From assembly GCA_026392415.1 (NCBI GenBank), contig JAPLCC010000050.1, positions 1-64,000 of the forward strand: a stretch of DNA of 64,000 nt, given 5' to 3'. Origin of the DNA: Propionibacteriales bacterium. Its GTDB lineage: Bacteria; Actinomycetota; Actinomycetes; Propionibacteriales; Nocardioidaceae. This document shows positions 8,493 to 17,093 of the stretch, in pieces (the stretch's first letter is position 1; each line of letters begins with the position of its first letter). The notes beneath the pieces are model-generated. The model did no database searches, had not been told where the DNA came from, and saw only the letters and a list, made by a program, of their open reading frames with translations. The position numbers were made by a program, and so were the translations under genes.

Positions 8493-8923
8493 TGAAGATC
8501 GAAGCCTGGATCTTCGGCCTGACCTCGATCTTCCTGGTCCTGGTCACGCCCGCCTACTGGTTCATCACCGACGCCGGCACGCGGTGCGGCGCCGAGAACT
8601 GCGCCGACTGGACCGGCACGTCGGCCTTGGTCATGACCACGTTGCTCTGCGCGATGATGACCTTCTACCTCGGGTTCCAGGCCAAGCGCATGGACGCCCG
8701 CCCGGAGGACCGCAAGGACGGCGAGATCGCCGACGGCGCGGGCGAGCTCGGCTTCTTCCCGCCGTACTCCTGGTGGCCGCTGTGGTGTGCCGCCGCCCTC
8801 GGCGTGATCGTGTTCGCCGTGGCCGTGCTGGCCTGGTGGCTCGTGATCATCGGGTTCGTGCTGGGCGCTCTGGCCCTGCCGGGCTGGATCTACGAGTACT
8901 ACCGCGGCGAGTACGCACACTGA
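8492..8923 (+). CDS. ctaF: Actinobacterial cytochrome c oxidase subunit IV
   Basis: A 143-aa four-helix membrane protein of the actinobacterial CtaF family, a small accessory subunit of the aa3 oxidase. Hydrophobic segments start at residue 5 (IFGLTSIFLVLV), near residue 45, and twice near the C-terminus in the PPYSWWPLWCAAALG region. The ATG overlaps the ctaD stop (TGATG). It is the last gene of ctaCDF, and a hairpin follows 20 nt downstream. Confidence 0.93.
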   Translation: MKIEAWIFGLTSIFLVLVTPAYWFITDAGTRCGAENCADWTGTSALVMTTLLCAMMTFYLGFQAKRMDARPEDRKDGEIADGAGELGFFPPYSWWPLWCAAALGVIVFAVAVLAWWLVIIGFVLGALALPGWIYEYYRGEYAH

Positions 8924-8943
8924 CGCTCGACCCACTCTCGATT

Positions 8944-8987
8944 CACGTCGGCGGTGTCCCACCTCACGGTGTGACACCGCCGACGTG
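8944..8987 (+). terminator. Intrinsic terminator candidate after ctaF
   Basis: A 15-bp perfect stem (8944-8958 with 8973-8987), 14-nt loop, followed by TTT. It lies between ctaF and the leaderless promoter of the next gene, so it probably ends the ctaCDF transcript. Confidence 0.75.
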
Positions 8988-9030
8988 TTTCCAGCGGTTC
9001 TGGTGAGGTTCTGGCAGGTAGGCTTCTCGG

Positions 9031-10245
9031 GTGTCCACGAAGTCCCGTCGCGCTGCTCTGATGCGCCCATTCGCCGTCCTCTCCGTGGTTGCCGTCGTGG
9101 CAGCCGGGTGCGACGGCTCGGGATTCCTGCCCGGAGCAGGTGAGGGCGGCGACCCGACGGCCGAGACCACGGCCGCAGCGGCGGTCGCAGCCACGGTGCG
9201 GACCAACGTGAAGGCCGGCGCGACCGCAGTCCCGGTCGACACCGTCCTGCGGGTGGCAGCGAGCGACGGCACGCTGACCGCGGTCACGGTGCAGTCAGCG
9301 GCCGGTCCGATCAAGGGCAGGATCTCGCCGGCCAACGGCCGCTGGGTCGCCAGCGACCGGCTCGAGCCCGGGGTCCGCTACCGCGTGCGCGCGACGGCCG
9401 AGAACGCCGACGGCGTCGAGGTCAAGAGCGACACCTCCTTCAGGACCCAGGCCCTGAGCCTGGCGCAACAGACCTATCCCTCGGTCTCGCCGCTGGACGG
9501 CGAGAAGGTCGGCGTCGGCATGCCGGTGGTCGTCACCTTCGACCTCCCCGTGTCCGACAAGGTGGCCTTCGAGAAGAACATGACGGTCACCTCGACGCCG
9601 AAGCAGGCCGGTTCCTGGCGCTGGGTCAGCGACAAGGAAGCGCACTGGCGGCCGAAGTCGTACTGGAAGGCCGGCTCGAAGGTCAGCGTCGACGTGGACG
9701 TCAACAGCGTCTCCGCCGGCGGCGGCGTCTACGGGCAGGAGGACCGCGACATCGACTTCACGGTCGGCGACGCGCACGTCTACAAGGTCAATGCGAAGAC
9801 CCACCAGATGAAGGTGTTCAAGAACGGTTCGCTGGTGCGCACCCTGCCGATCACGACCGGCAAGGCGGGCTTCATCACTCGCTCCGGCGTCAAGGTCATC
9901 ATGGAGAAGTTCGCGAGCCGGCGAATGAACTCCGAGACGGTCGGCATCCCGCAGGGGTCGTCCGAGGCCTACGACATCGACGACGTGAAATGGGCCATGC
10001 GGCTGACGAACTCCGGTGAGTTCATCCATGCCGCTCCGTGGTCCGTCGGCTCCCAGGGCCGCGACAACGTCTCGCACGGCTGCACGGGAATGAGCACCGA
10101 CAACGCCGCCTGGCTCTACTCCATGACCCGTCGCGGCGACGTCGTCGAGTACGTCGGCACGGACCGTCCGATGGAGCCCGACAACGGCTACGGCGACTGG
10201 AACATCAAGTGGGCCGACTACGTCGACGGGTCCGCGCTCAGTTGA
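9031..10245 (+). CDS. L,D-transpeptidase lipoprotein (YkuD domain, Ig-like domain)
   Basis: A 404-aa secreted protein with an N-terminal signal ending in lipobox VAAGC, an Ala-rich linker, an Ig-like region (about residues 55-250) and a C-terminal YkuD domain. The catalytic motif is SHGCTGMS, where actinobacterial enzymes commonly read SHGCVGMS. It makes 3-3 cross-links in peptidoglycan on the cell surface. TAGGCT (9019-9024) lies 6 nt before GTG 9031. It resembles mycobacterial LdtA/B-type enzymes in domain order. It opens the envelope island that separates the two halves of the respiratory genes. Confidence 0.92.
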   Translation: MSTKSRRAALMRPFAVLSVVAVVAAGCDGSGFLPGAGEGGDPTAETTAAAAVAATVRTNVKAGATAVPVDTVLRVAASDGTLTAVTVQSAAGPIKGRISPANGRWVASDRLEPGVRYRVRATAENADGVEVKSDTSFRTQALSLAQQTYPSVSPLDGEKVGVGMPVVVTFDLPVSDKVAFEKNMTVTSTPKQAGSWRWVSDKEAHWRPKSYWKAGSKVSVDVDVNSVSAGGGVYGQEDRDIDFTVGDAHVYKVNAKTHQMKVFKNGSLVRTLPITTGKAGFITRSGVKVIMEKFASRRMNSETVGIPQGSSEAYDIDDVKWAMRLTNSGEFIHAAPWSVGSQGRDNVSHGCTGMSTDNAAWLYSMTRRGDVVEYVGTDRPMEPDNGYGDWNIKWADYVDGSALS

Positions 10246-10283
10246 GCAGCGCGCTCCTCTCCCCGGTGTCGTAGGGTCCTCAC

Positions 10284-11444
10284 GTGCGGATCGCTGTCGT
10301 CTACGACTGCTTGTTTCCGTGGACGGTCGGCGGTGGTGAGCGCCTCTACCGGGCGCTCGCCGAGGAGTTCGCGGCGCACGGTCACGACGTCACCTACCTC
10401 ACCCGTCGCCAGTGGACGGGCCCGACGCCCGTCGTGGACAGGGTGAGGATCGAGGCGATCGCCGGCGAGACCGACCTGTACGACGCGGTCGGCGCACGGC
10501 GGCTCGGGCCGGCGCTGGGCTTCGCGGCGGCCCTGTTCTGGCACCTGGTCCGGCACCGCCGGCGCTACGACGCCGTCCTGGTGAGCGCACTGCCCGCGAC
10601 CAACGTGCCGGCCGTGCGCGCGGCTCTGGTGGGCTCTGGGACCGTCGTCTGCAGCGACTGGCTGGAGGTCTGGCCGCGCAAGCAGTGGCGGGAGTACAGC
10701 GGACCGGTCGTCGGGGGCCTCGCCTGGCTGGTGCAGTGCCTGGCGGCGCGACTGAGTCCCCTGTCGACGTGCCATTCCGCGCTCACAGCACGTCGGCTCA
10801 AGGAGAGTGGGGCACGGTCCGCGCCCCTGCGCAGCCCGGGGCTGATCTTCGCGACGGACCGCGCTGCCCCGGAGCTGGTCGAGCCGACGGCGGCGCGTGT
10901 GGTCTTCGTCGGCCGTCACATCGAGGACAAGCGGGTCGAGGCCCTGCCGGCGGCGATTGCGCACGCACGACGCTCGCTTCCGGACCTGACCGCGCTGGTG
11001 TACGGCGACGGTCCGCTGCGACCTGCTGTGCTCGACGAGATCGAACGGCTGGGGTTGTCCGGCGTGGTGACGGCACCGGGTTTCGTGCCGCAGGGAGAGC
11101 TCGACGAAGCCGTTCGGCACGCCTCCGTGCTGGTGAATCCCTCGGCACGGGAGGGCTACGGGCTGGTGGTGGTCGAGGCTGCCGCCGTCGGCACCCCCGT
11201 CGTCCTGGTGGCGGGGGAGGACAACGCGGCAGTCGAGCTGGTCGAACCCGGCGTCAACGGCGTGGTGGCCCGGTCGATCGCCGCCGACGACCTCGGCCAG
11301 GCGATCGTGGAGGTGGTTCGGGCGGGTGCCGGCCTGCGCAGGTCCGCACATGCATGGTTCGAACGGGTGGCGCCGACGTCGACCGTCGAGGTCACTGCCG
11401 GCCGGATCCTCGACGCGCTCGAGCAGCGTCGGGCCGTGCGATGA
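10284..11444 (+). CDS. Glycosyltransferase, GT-B fold, family 4-like
   Basis: A 386-aa GT-B enzyme. The N-terminal Rossmann half begins MRIAVVYDCLFPWTVGGGERL, and the C-terminal half has the nucleotide-sugar binding pattern VNPSAREGYGLVVVEAAAVGTPVV (quoted here in parts: SAREGYGL and EAAAVGTP, with the E-x7-E spacing). GTG 10284 has TAGGGT (10272-10277) 6 nt upstream. It overlaps the next glycosyltransferase by ATGA. The pair probably adds sugars to a lipid-linked surface glycan; acceptor and donor are not readable. Confidence 0.85.
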   Translation: MRIAVVYDCLFPWTVGGGERLYRALAEEFAAHGHDVTYLTRRQWTGPTPVVDRVRIEAIAGETDLYDAVGARRLGPALGFAAALFWHLVRHRRRYDAVLVSALPATNVPAVRAALVGSGTVVCSDWLEVWPRKQWREYSGPVVGGLAWLVQCLAARLSPLSTCHSALTARRLKESGARSAPLRSPGLIFATDRAAPELVEPTAARVVFVGRHIEDKRVEALPAAIAHARRSLPDLTALVYGDGPLRPAVLDEIERLGLSGVVTAPGFVPQGELDEAVRHASVLVNPSAREGYGLVVVEAAAVGTPVVLVAGEDNAAVELVEPGVNGVVARSIAADDLGQAIVEVVRAGAGLRRSAHAWFERVAPTSTVEVTAGRILDALEQRRAVR

Positions 11445-12535
11445 CCGGCCCGCTGAAGGTCGCGGTCGACCTCGTGTACTTCACGGGGCGCAAGGGCGGG
11501 ACCGAGAGCTATGCGCGTGAACTGTTCCCGGCCCTGGCGGGGGACCAGGACCTCCGGTTCATCGGCATCGCCAACAAGGAGCTGCGTAGCCAGGTGCTCG
11601 ACTGGTTCCCGGGAGACGTGGTCCACCTGCCCGTGTCCGGCGAGAGCCGGGTGCAGTGGGCGGCAGCCGTAGGGTTGGCGCTGGGCCCCCGGGCCCGCTC
11701 GCTTCGCGCAGACCTCCTGCACTGCCCGGCAAACTTCGGCCCGGTGGTACGGGCGTTGCCGACGGTGGTGACCGTCCACGACCTGCTGCCGCTTCGCCAC
11801 CCGGAGTGGGTCCCGGGCGGTCGGGCGGCCGCGGTCCGCTGGCTGGCCCGCCGCACGATCGCGGCGGCGGACCGGATCATTGCCGACAGCGAAGCCACGG
11901 CGGGCGACGTAGGTCAGCTGACCGGGCGGGCGGCGTACGACATCGACGTGGTGATGCTCGGTGCCCCCACCCTGCAACCGGGCCGGCACACGACGCCGCC
12001 GGAACGTCCGTTCGTGCTGTCCGGCGGCAACCGGATGCCTCACAAGAACTTCGAGCGGCTCATCGAGGCCTGGACCCTGATTCCCGACGCCGAGCGGCCA
12101 CGGCTCCTGATCACCGGGAGCCACGGTGCGGACCCGCTGCGCGAAGTCGTACGACGATGGCGGCTCGAGGACGATGTCGAGCTGCTCGGCTGGATCTCCG
12201 CCGACGAGCTCGCCGATCTGTACGCGTCGGCGAGCGCGTACGTCTTCCCCACCATGTTCGAGGGGTTCGGCCTCCCCGTGCTCGAGGCGATGGCGGCCGG
12301 CTGTCCGGTCGTCGGATCTGACCTGCCCGTGCTGCACGAGGTCGGGGCCGACGCGATGGTCTACTTCGATCCGACGTCTCCGGCGGGCATCGCGGCGGCC
12401 GTCCGAGGGGTGGTCGGCGACCGCGACCTGCAGCGCGATCTCCGGGCGGCAGGCCACCAGCGCGCCCGGCAGCTGACGTGGCAGCAGACCGCTTCACGCA
12501 CCGCAGACGTCTATCGACGACTCGCCCGTCGGTGA
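11441..12535 (+). CDS. Glycosyltransferase, GT-B fold, family 4
   Basis: A 364-aa GT4-type enzyme. Features are GGTESYARELFPAL at the N-terminus, VTVHDLLPLRHPEW mid-protein, the domain-2 start FVLSGGNRMPHKNFERLI, and the donor-site motif PTMFEGFGLPVLEAMAAG. It resembles mannosyl/rhamnosyl transferases of surface polysaccharide clusters. The ATG overlaps the stop of the preceding glycosyltransferase, so the two are translated as an operon. Its stop is followed after 25 nt by a methyltransferase with its own promoter. Confidence 0.88.
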   Translation: MTGPLKVAVDLVYFTGRKGGTESYARELFPALAGDQDLRFIGIANKELRSQVLDWFPGDVVHLPVSGESRVQWAAAVGLALGPRARSLRADLLHCPANFGPVVRALPTVVTVHDLLPLRHPEWVPGGRAAAVRWLARRTIAAADRIIADSEATAGDVGQLTGRAAYDIDVVMLGAPTLQPGRHTTPPERPFVLSGGNRMPHKNFERLIEAWTLIPDAERPRLLITGSHGADPLREVVRRWRLEDDVELLGWISADELADLYASASAYVFPTMFEGFGLPVLEAMAAGCPVVGSDLPVLHEVGADAMVYFDPTSPAGIAAAVRGVVGDRDLQRDLRAAGHQRARQLTWQQTASRTADVYRRLARR

Positions 12536-12560
12536 CCTCCCGATCGCCTAAACTCGCGCC

Positions 12561-13157
12561 GTGGGTTATCACGAGTGGCACGCGCGCCCCGGTTACTACA
12601 TGGACGTCGCCCGGCACTTCGAGCAGGGCAGCAGCCTTCTCGACGTCGGGTGCGGCACGGGGTGGCTGTCCGCTGAGTTCCCGGCATACGTGGGCCTGGA
12701 CAACTCGCCCGCCGCGGTCGAGGCCGCACAGGAGCGGGGGATCGACGTACGCCTGGCCGACCTGGAGGCCGGTCTGCCCGTCGGCGACGCCGAGTTCGAC
12801 GGTGCCGTGCTCAAGGACGTCCTGGAGCACCTGCTCGATCCCGTCGGGCTGGTCCAGGAGGTGCATCGCGCGTTGCGGCCGGGCGGTATCGTCTTCGCCT
12901 CGTCGCCCGATGCCCAGCGCTGGGTCTGGCACGACTACACCCACCGACGGCCGTGGACCCGGACATCCATGCGTCGGGTGTTCGCGGATCACGGATTCGA
13001 GGTCGTCCGGGTCTCCTACGAGAGCGTCGCGCCCGGGACGGGCATCGTGTCCGGATGGTTCCCGCGCAAGCGTCGGCCGCGGCTGCTCAACCTGCTGACC
13101 TGGCTGCCCGGCTGGCGCCGCAACGTGTGGATCCTGGCCCGACGGCCAGCGGCCTGA
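12561..13157 (+). CDS. Class I SAM-dependent methyltransferase (Methyltransf_11-like)
   Basis: A 198-aa methyltransferase. SAM motif I is LLDVGCGTGW, motif II-like acidic residue in VGLDNSP, and post-motif LKDVLEHLLDP and LRPGGIVFASSP are present. GTG 12561 is preceded by TAAACT (12549-12554) with a 6-nt spacer. It lies beside two glycosyltransferases and converges on a GT2/DUF2304 pair, so a role in glycan or lipid-carrier modification is likely, though unproven. Confidence 0.85.
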   Translation: MGYHEWHARPGYYMDVARHFEQGSSLLDVGCGTGWLSAEFPAYVGLDNSPAAVEAAQERGIDVRLADLEAGLPVGDAEFDGAVLKDVLEHLLDPVGLVQEVHRALRPGGIVFASSPDAQRWVWHDYTHRRPWTRTSMRRVFADHGFEVVRVSYESVAPGTGIVSGWFPRKRRPRLLNLLTWLPGWRRNVWILARRPAA

Positions 13158-13165
13158 CGGACGCC

Positions 13166-13540
13166 CTATCCGCGCGGGTGGACGGAGTCGACGGTTGACT
13201 CGTGGGCGTCCACGGACCGGTCGAAATCGAGGAGGGCCTGGGCCCGGGCGAGATTGGCCAGACGACGGTCCAGTTCCCGGATGCGCACGTTCTGGGTGAT
13301 CGTGGTGAACACGAACACGACGACCAGGACGTACAGGATCAGGTTGGGGCCCTCACGTACGCCGACCAGGTTCGCGGCCTCGGTGACGAGCGAGGGAGCG
13401 ATGACACTGGCCGCAGCGCCCAACGCGACGGCGAAACCGATCAGTCGGGTCATCGCGAGCCGACCACCGCTCGGTCGTGCCTTGAGCAGCACGATGACCA
13501 TGAGCAGGATGCTCGCCAACAGGAAGATGCGAATGATCAT
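13166..13540 (-). CDS. DUF2304 small membrane protein
   Basis: A 124-aa protein with three hydrophobic segments (about residues 3-19, 33-52 and 66-84) and a charged C-terminal helix. It matches the DUF2304 pattern; such proteins are typically encoded next to GT2 glycosyltransferases and may act as membrane partners. The ATG overlaps the GT2 stop (ATGA), so it is the second gene of a two-gene operon. Confidence 0.8.
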   Translation of the reverse strand: MIIRIFLLASILLMVIVLLKARPSGGRLAMTRLIGFAVALGAAASVIAPSLVTEAANLVGVREGPNLILYVLVVVFVFTTITQNVRIRELDRRLANLARAQALLDFDRSVDAHESTVDSVHPRG

Positions 13541-14238
13541 GCGGTCGCTCCGAGGCGGTCCGTCGCGAGGTCGAACAGGATGTTGAGCGCGTTGAGGTTG
13601 GACTGTCCCTTGCTCCGGGAGTAGTCCGAGTAGCGCATCGTGACGGGGTGCTCGCACCAGGTCAGGGAAGCCGCGGCGACGCGCGACTCGATCTCGGAGG
13701 CGTGGGCCATGCCGAACTGGCGCAGGTTCATCTGGGCCGCTGCGGAGCGGGTGAGCACGCGGAGGCCGTTGTGGGTGTCGGTCAGCTCGATGCCGGTGAC
13801 GGTGCGCGAGAAACGCAGCGCTGCGGCCATCAGGACCCGGCGGGTGAACGGCTGCCCTTCGGTCTGGCCGAGGTTGCGGGAGCCGAGGACGATGTCGACG
13901 GACGTGGCGAAGGCCTTGGTGACCATGGCGGCTGCGTCGCTCACGAGGTACTGGCCGTCGGCGTCGAATGTCACCACGTGGGTCGCGTCGGTGCGGGCGA
14001 GCATGTAGTCGAACCCGGTCTGGAGTGCGGCGCCCTGGCCGAGGTTGATGGGGTGGCTGAGGACCTTCGCGCCTGCCGCCCGGGCGGCGGCTGCGGAACC
14101 GTCCTTCGAGCCGTCGTCGACGCACACGACGTGCGGGAAGGTGCCGAGCAGCTCGGACACGACCTCGCCCACGACGGGTCCTTCGTTGTACATCGGAACG
14201 ACGACAACGACGCGGTCGAATGCGGGGCGGTTGAGCAC
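13537..14238 (-). CDS. Family 2 glycosyltransferase (DPM1-like)
   Basis: A 233-aa GT-A enzyme with VVVPMYNEGPVVGEV, CVDDGSKDGS and TFDADGQ; the last is the DxD-like metal/donor motif. There are no C-terminal membrane spans, unlike GtrB-type proteins; the adjacent DUF2304 protein may supply membrane attachment. It likely loads a sugar onto polyprenyl phosphate, by family analogy. The GTG at 14238 has TAGTCT (14245-14250) 6 nt upstream. Confidence 0.88.
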   Translation of the reverse strand: MLNRPAFDRVVVVVPMYNEGPVVGEVVSELLGTFPHVVCVDDGSKDGSAAAARAAGAKVLSHPINLGQGAALQTGFDYMLARTDATHVVTFDADGQYLVSDAAAMVTKAFATSVDIVLGSRNLGQTEGQPFTRRVLMAAALRFSRTVTGIELTDTHNGLRVLTRSAAAQMNLRQFGMAHASEIESRVAAASLTWCEHPVTMRYSDYSRSKGQSNLNALNILFDLATDRLGATA

Positions 14239-14255
14239 ATCTCGAGACTAGTGAT

Positions 14256-14282
14256 CCCGGAGCCGGATCGACATGCTCCGGG
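14256..14282 (-). terminator. Hairpin terminator candidate after the membrane-protein operon
   Basis: CCCGGAGC (14256-14263) pairs with GCTCCGGG (14275-14282) over 8 bp with an 11-nt loop. It lies 44 nt downstream of the stop at 14326 and just before the GT2 promoter. Confidence 0.5.
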
Positions 14283-14325
14283 GACAACTGTGGTCGACTG
14301 GTCCCGTCGTCCTAGTTCGAACGGA

Positions 14326-15702
14326 CTACGTCAGCACGAGGGCCGCGGGCTCGTCCGCCGCTGGCCCGTCCAGGTGCCGCAACCAGTTGCGGACGAGGTA
14401 GGCCGTGGTCATGCCGAAGGCGAGGAACAGGACCACGGCCGCGGCCGACATGCTGGCCGCGGTTGCCAGCGTGTAGTGCCGCCAACCCCACGCGGCGTCC
14501 TCCTGGAGCAGGCCGAGTCCCAGGGCTGCGCCGAGGGCCATCGTGCCGAACTGGAAGCCCAGCACCGGGGTGAGCAGCGCCCTGACCCGCTTCCCCATGT
14601 GGCTGAGCGACATGGCGAGGAGCGGGAACGCGCAGCAGAGCGCCTCCAGCGGCAGGCGGTAGCCCCAGAAGCCGTTCCCACCGTGGTACGGGTTGAGGTA
14701 CACCTGCACGAGCAGATAGACGAACCCTCCGATGGCCAGGGCGCGTGCCCAGTCCGGAACCTCGCGCCACCCGCGGATCACCGACGGGATCAGGAGCAGC
14801 AGGACCGGCGTCCAGACGAACACCCCGAACCCGGGGGAGACCAGGACGCCCATGAAGTCCCCAATCTGTTGCCACCAGGTGCGCGTTGCGGGCCACGCCG
14901 CCAGATCTCCCGCGGCGTAGCCGGTCGTCGGGCTCCAGGAGCCGTAGAACCAGTGCCCCCACAGCGACAGGAGCGCGATCGAGGGAATGCTGGCGGCCGC
15001 GACGCGGAGAGCGATGCCGGGCTGACGACGAGAGGCAGCGACGGTGAGGCCGACGATGGCGACCGTCAGCGCGAGGTGCAGGCGACCCAGGACGGCCACG
15101 CCGCCGAAGAGGCCCACGAGCAGCCAACGATCCCGGTGAGCGGCCCACGCCATGCCGCCGATCCCGACGGCGGTGACGGTGTGCGTCCACAGCGATCCGC
15201 CGACGACCGTCCAGTACGGCGTCGTGAACGCGAGGGCGCCTGCCGCGGCGAGGACCACGTGCCGTGGAACGGACGTCGGAAGGCTGCCGGCCAGGAGCAT
15301 CAGGGCACAGGCGGCCAGCAGGGCAGCGGTGAAGCCTGCGGGCAGGAAGGACATCTTCGTACGGCTCGCACCCCCGGTGAGCAGCTTTTCTGCCGCATAT
15401 GCGGGTACGGCTGCCGCGATCGGGCCCGGACTCCTGGCGATCACCTCGTGGCCGTTGTCGGCGTTCGTCGTCGTGAAGAGCTTCTCGACCGTCCACCTGC
15501 CCGGCAGGGCCTCGTCATCGACGTCGTCGAGCCACGGCGTGCCTGTCGTACCCAACTGCCAGGCGGCCACGTCGGCCGAGACGACGTCGGTTGTCCGGGG
15601 CGCGTTCAGCGAGGTCAGCCCGAAGATGACGGCGCTGGCCAGACCGAGGAGCACGAGGCCCGAGAAGACTCGACGTGAGGACACGGGGCGATTCTTGATC
15701 AT
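14326..15702 (-). CDS. Polytopic membrane protein, paralogue A (GT-C-like)
   Basis: A 458-aa protein with an N-terminal anchor, a roughly 60-residue loop containing SADVAAWQLGTTGTPW, and ten or so further membrane helices. The loop pattern resembles GT-C glycosyltransferases that use polyprenyl-linked sugars, but I see no decisive catalytic motif, so function is unassigned. It is clearly paralogous to the adjacent gene at 15699-17093: both share GHWFYGSWSP/GHWWYGSWSP, LAAWPATRTW and GFWGYRLPLEAL. The ATG overlaps that gene's stop (ATGA). Confidence 0.8.
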   Translation of the reverse strand: MIKNRPVSSRRVFSGLVLLGLASAVIFGLTSLNAPRTTDVVSADVAAWQLGTTGTPWLDDVDDEALPGRWTVEKLFTTTNADNGHEVIARSPGPIAAAVPAYAAEKLLTGGASRTKMSFLPAGFTAALLAACALMLLAGSLPTSVPRHVVLAAAGALAFTTPYWTVVGGSLWTHTVTAVGIGGMAWAAHRDRWLLVGLFGGVAVLGRLHLALTVAIVGLTVAASRRQPGIALRVAAASIPSIALLSLWGHWFYGSWSPTTGYAAGDLAAWPATRTWWQQIGDFMGVLVSPGFGVFVWTPVLLLLIPSVIRGWREVPDWARALAIGGFVYLLVQVYLNPYHGGNGFWGYRLPLEALCCAFPLLAMSLSHMGKRVRALLTPVLGFQFGTMALGAALGLGLLQEDAAWGWRHYTLATAASMSAAAVVLFLAFGMTTAYLVRNWLRHLDGPAADEPAALVLT

Positions 15703-17093
15703 GGAGCGGACGTCTCGGTGCCGATTCGCCGGGCGGGTCGAAGATCGGTGTCCCGATCGGACACCGAGGGTCGACCCAGGACGGTCCGTCCGACGAGCCA
15801 GGTCGCCAGGCCGCAGAGGGCGACGATGGTCAGGAACGCCGGCGGATTCTCGATCAGCGCATCAACGATGATGTTCGAGCGCCAGGGAGAGCCGTCCTTG
15901 TTGGTGTGGGCGAGGCCGAACATCACGCCGATGAGCATCACCGCGAACTGGAGGCCGACCACGGGCAGGAACGCGGCGCGCGCCCACCGCCCAAGATGGC
16001 AGGCCGCCAGGACCAGCAGCGGGAAGGCCGCACACAGCGCTTCGAGCGGCAGGCGGTAGCCCCAGAAGCCGCTGCCGCCGTGGAACGGGTTGAGCAGGGC
16101 CTGGATGACCAGGTAGCCGAGCCCTCCTGCAGCCAGGGCACGGACCCAGTCCGGAGCTTCCCGCCAGGCCGCCGGGAGCGATGGAGCCAGGAGCAGGAGA
16201 CACGGCGTCCAGACGAGGATGCCGTAACCGGGGGAGACGAACATGCCGGCCACGTCGCCGGACTGCTCGATCCACGTCCGGGTCGCGGGCCAGGCGGCCA
16301 GGTCGCCCGCCATGTAGCCCGCGCTCGGGCTCCACGAGCCGTACCACCAGTGGCCCACCGCGGAGCACAGTCCCACGAAGGGCAGGCTCGTGCAGGCCAC
16401 CTTCACGGCGATCGCTGGACGGCGACGAGCCACGGCGACGCCCAGGCCGACCACGGCGACGATCACCGCCAGGTGCAGGCGACCACAGATGCCGAGACCT
16501 CCGAAGAGCCCGACCAGCCACCAGCGCTCACGGGCGGCTGCCCAGGCCATGCCGGCGAGTCCGAGAGTGGTGACGGTGTGTGGCCACAGGTCATTGCCGG
16601 CCACGCTCCACATCGGGGTGGCCAGCGCCAGCACCGTCGCACCGCTCAGGGCGACGCGAAGGGACACGAGGCTCGAGGCCGCTGCGGCGAGGAGGGTGAC
16701 GGCGAGCGCCGACAGCAGCGCGGCGGTGAGCGAGCCGGGCAGGTCACTCAACCGATCCGGACCGCTCACGGTCGCGTCGATGGCATACGCCGGAACAGCT
16801 GCGAGGACGACGCCCGGGCTCCTGGCCACCGCGCGGTGGCCGTTGTCGCGGTTCACGGCAGTCCACAGCGCCCCGCTGTCGCTCGATTCCACCGTCCACT
16901 GGTCAGGAAGCTGTTCAGGCGCGACCTCGTCGATCCAGGGTTCGCCCGTGGTCGCCAGCTGCCATGCGCCCAGCTCCGCGGACCACACGTCTCCGCTGAT
17001 CGGCGCGTGCAGGCCACCGAGCGCGAACAGGCCGAAGACCATGACACCGAGAGCCCCGAGGAGGCGACGCCGAGGTGCCGACGGTGCGGTCAC
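15699..17093 (-). CDS. Polytopic membrane protein, paralogue B (GT-C-like)
   Basis: A 464-aa protein with the same architecture as its neighbour: N-terminal helix, extracytoplasmic loop with SGDVWSAELGAWQLATTGEP, then multiple helices and shared blocks SPGYGILVWTP and NPFHGGSGFWGYRLP. GTG 17093 overlaps the L,D-transpeptidase stop, so the order of translation is transpeptidase, paralogue B, paralogue A. A tandem duplication is the simplest explanation. Involvement in surface glycan assembly or transfer is inferred from neighbours. Confidence 0.8.
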   Translation of the reverse strand: MTAPSAPRRRLLGALGVMVFGLFALGGLHAPISGDVWSAELGAWQLATTGEPWIDEVAPEQLPDQWTVESSDSGALWTAVNRDNGHRAVARSPGVVLAAVPAYAIDATVSGPDRLSDLPGSLTAALLSALAVTLLAAAASSLVSLRVALSGATVLALATPMWSVAGNDLWPHTVTTLGLAGMAWAAARERWWLVGLFGGLGICGRLHLAVIVAVVGLGVAVARRRPAIAVKVACTSLPFVGLCSAVGHWWYGSWSPSAGYMAGDLAAWPATRTWIEQSGDVAGMFVSPGYGILVWTPCLLLLAPSLPAAWREAPDWVRALAAGGLGYLVIQALLNPFHGGSGFWGYRLPLEALCAAFPLLVLAACHLGRWARAAFLPVVGLQFAVMLIGVMFGLAHTNKDGSPWRSNIIVDALIENPPAFLTIVALCGLATWLVGRTVLGRPSVSDRDTDLRPARRIGTETSAP

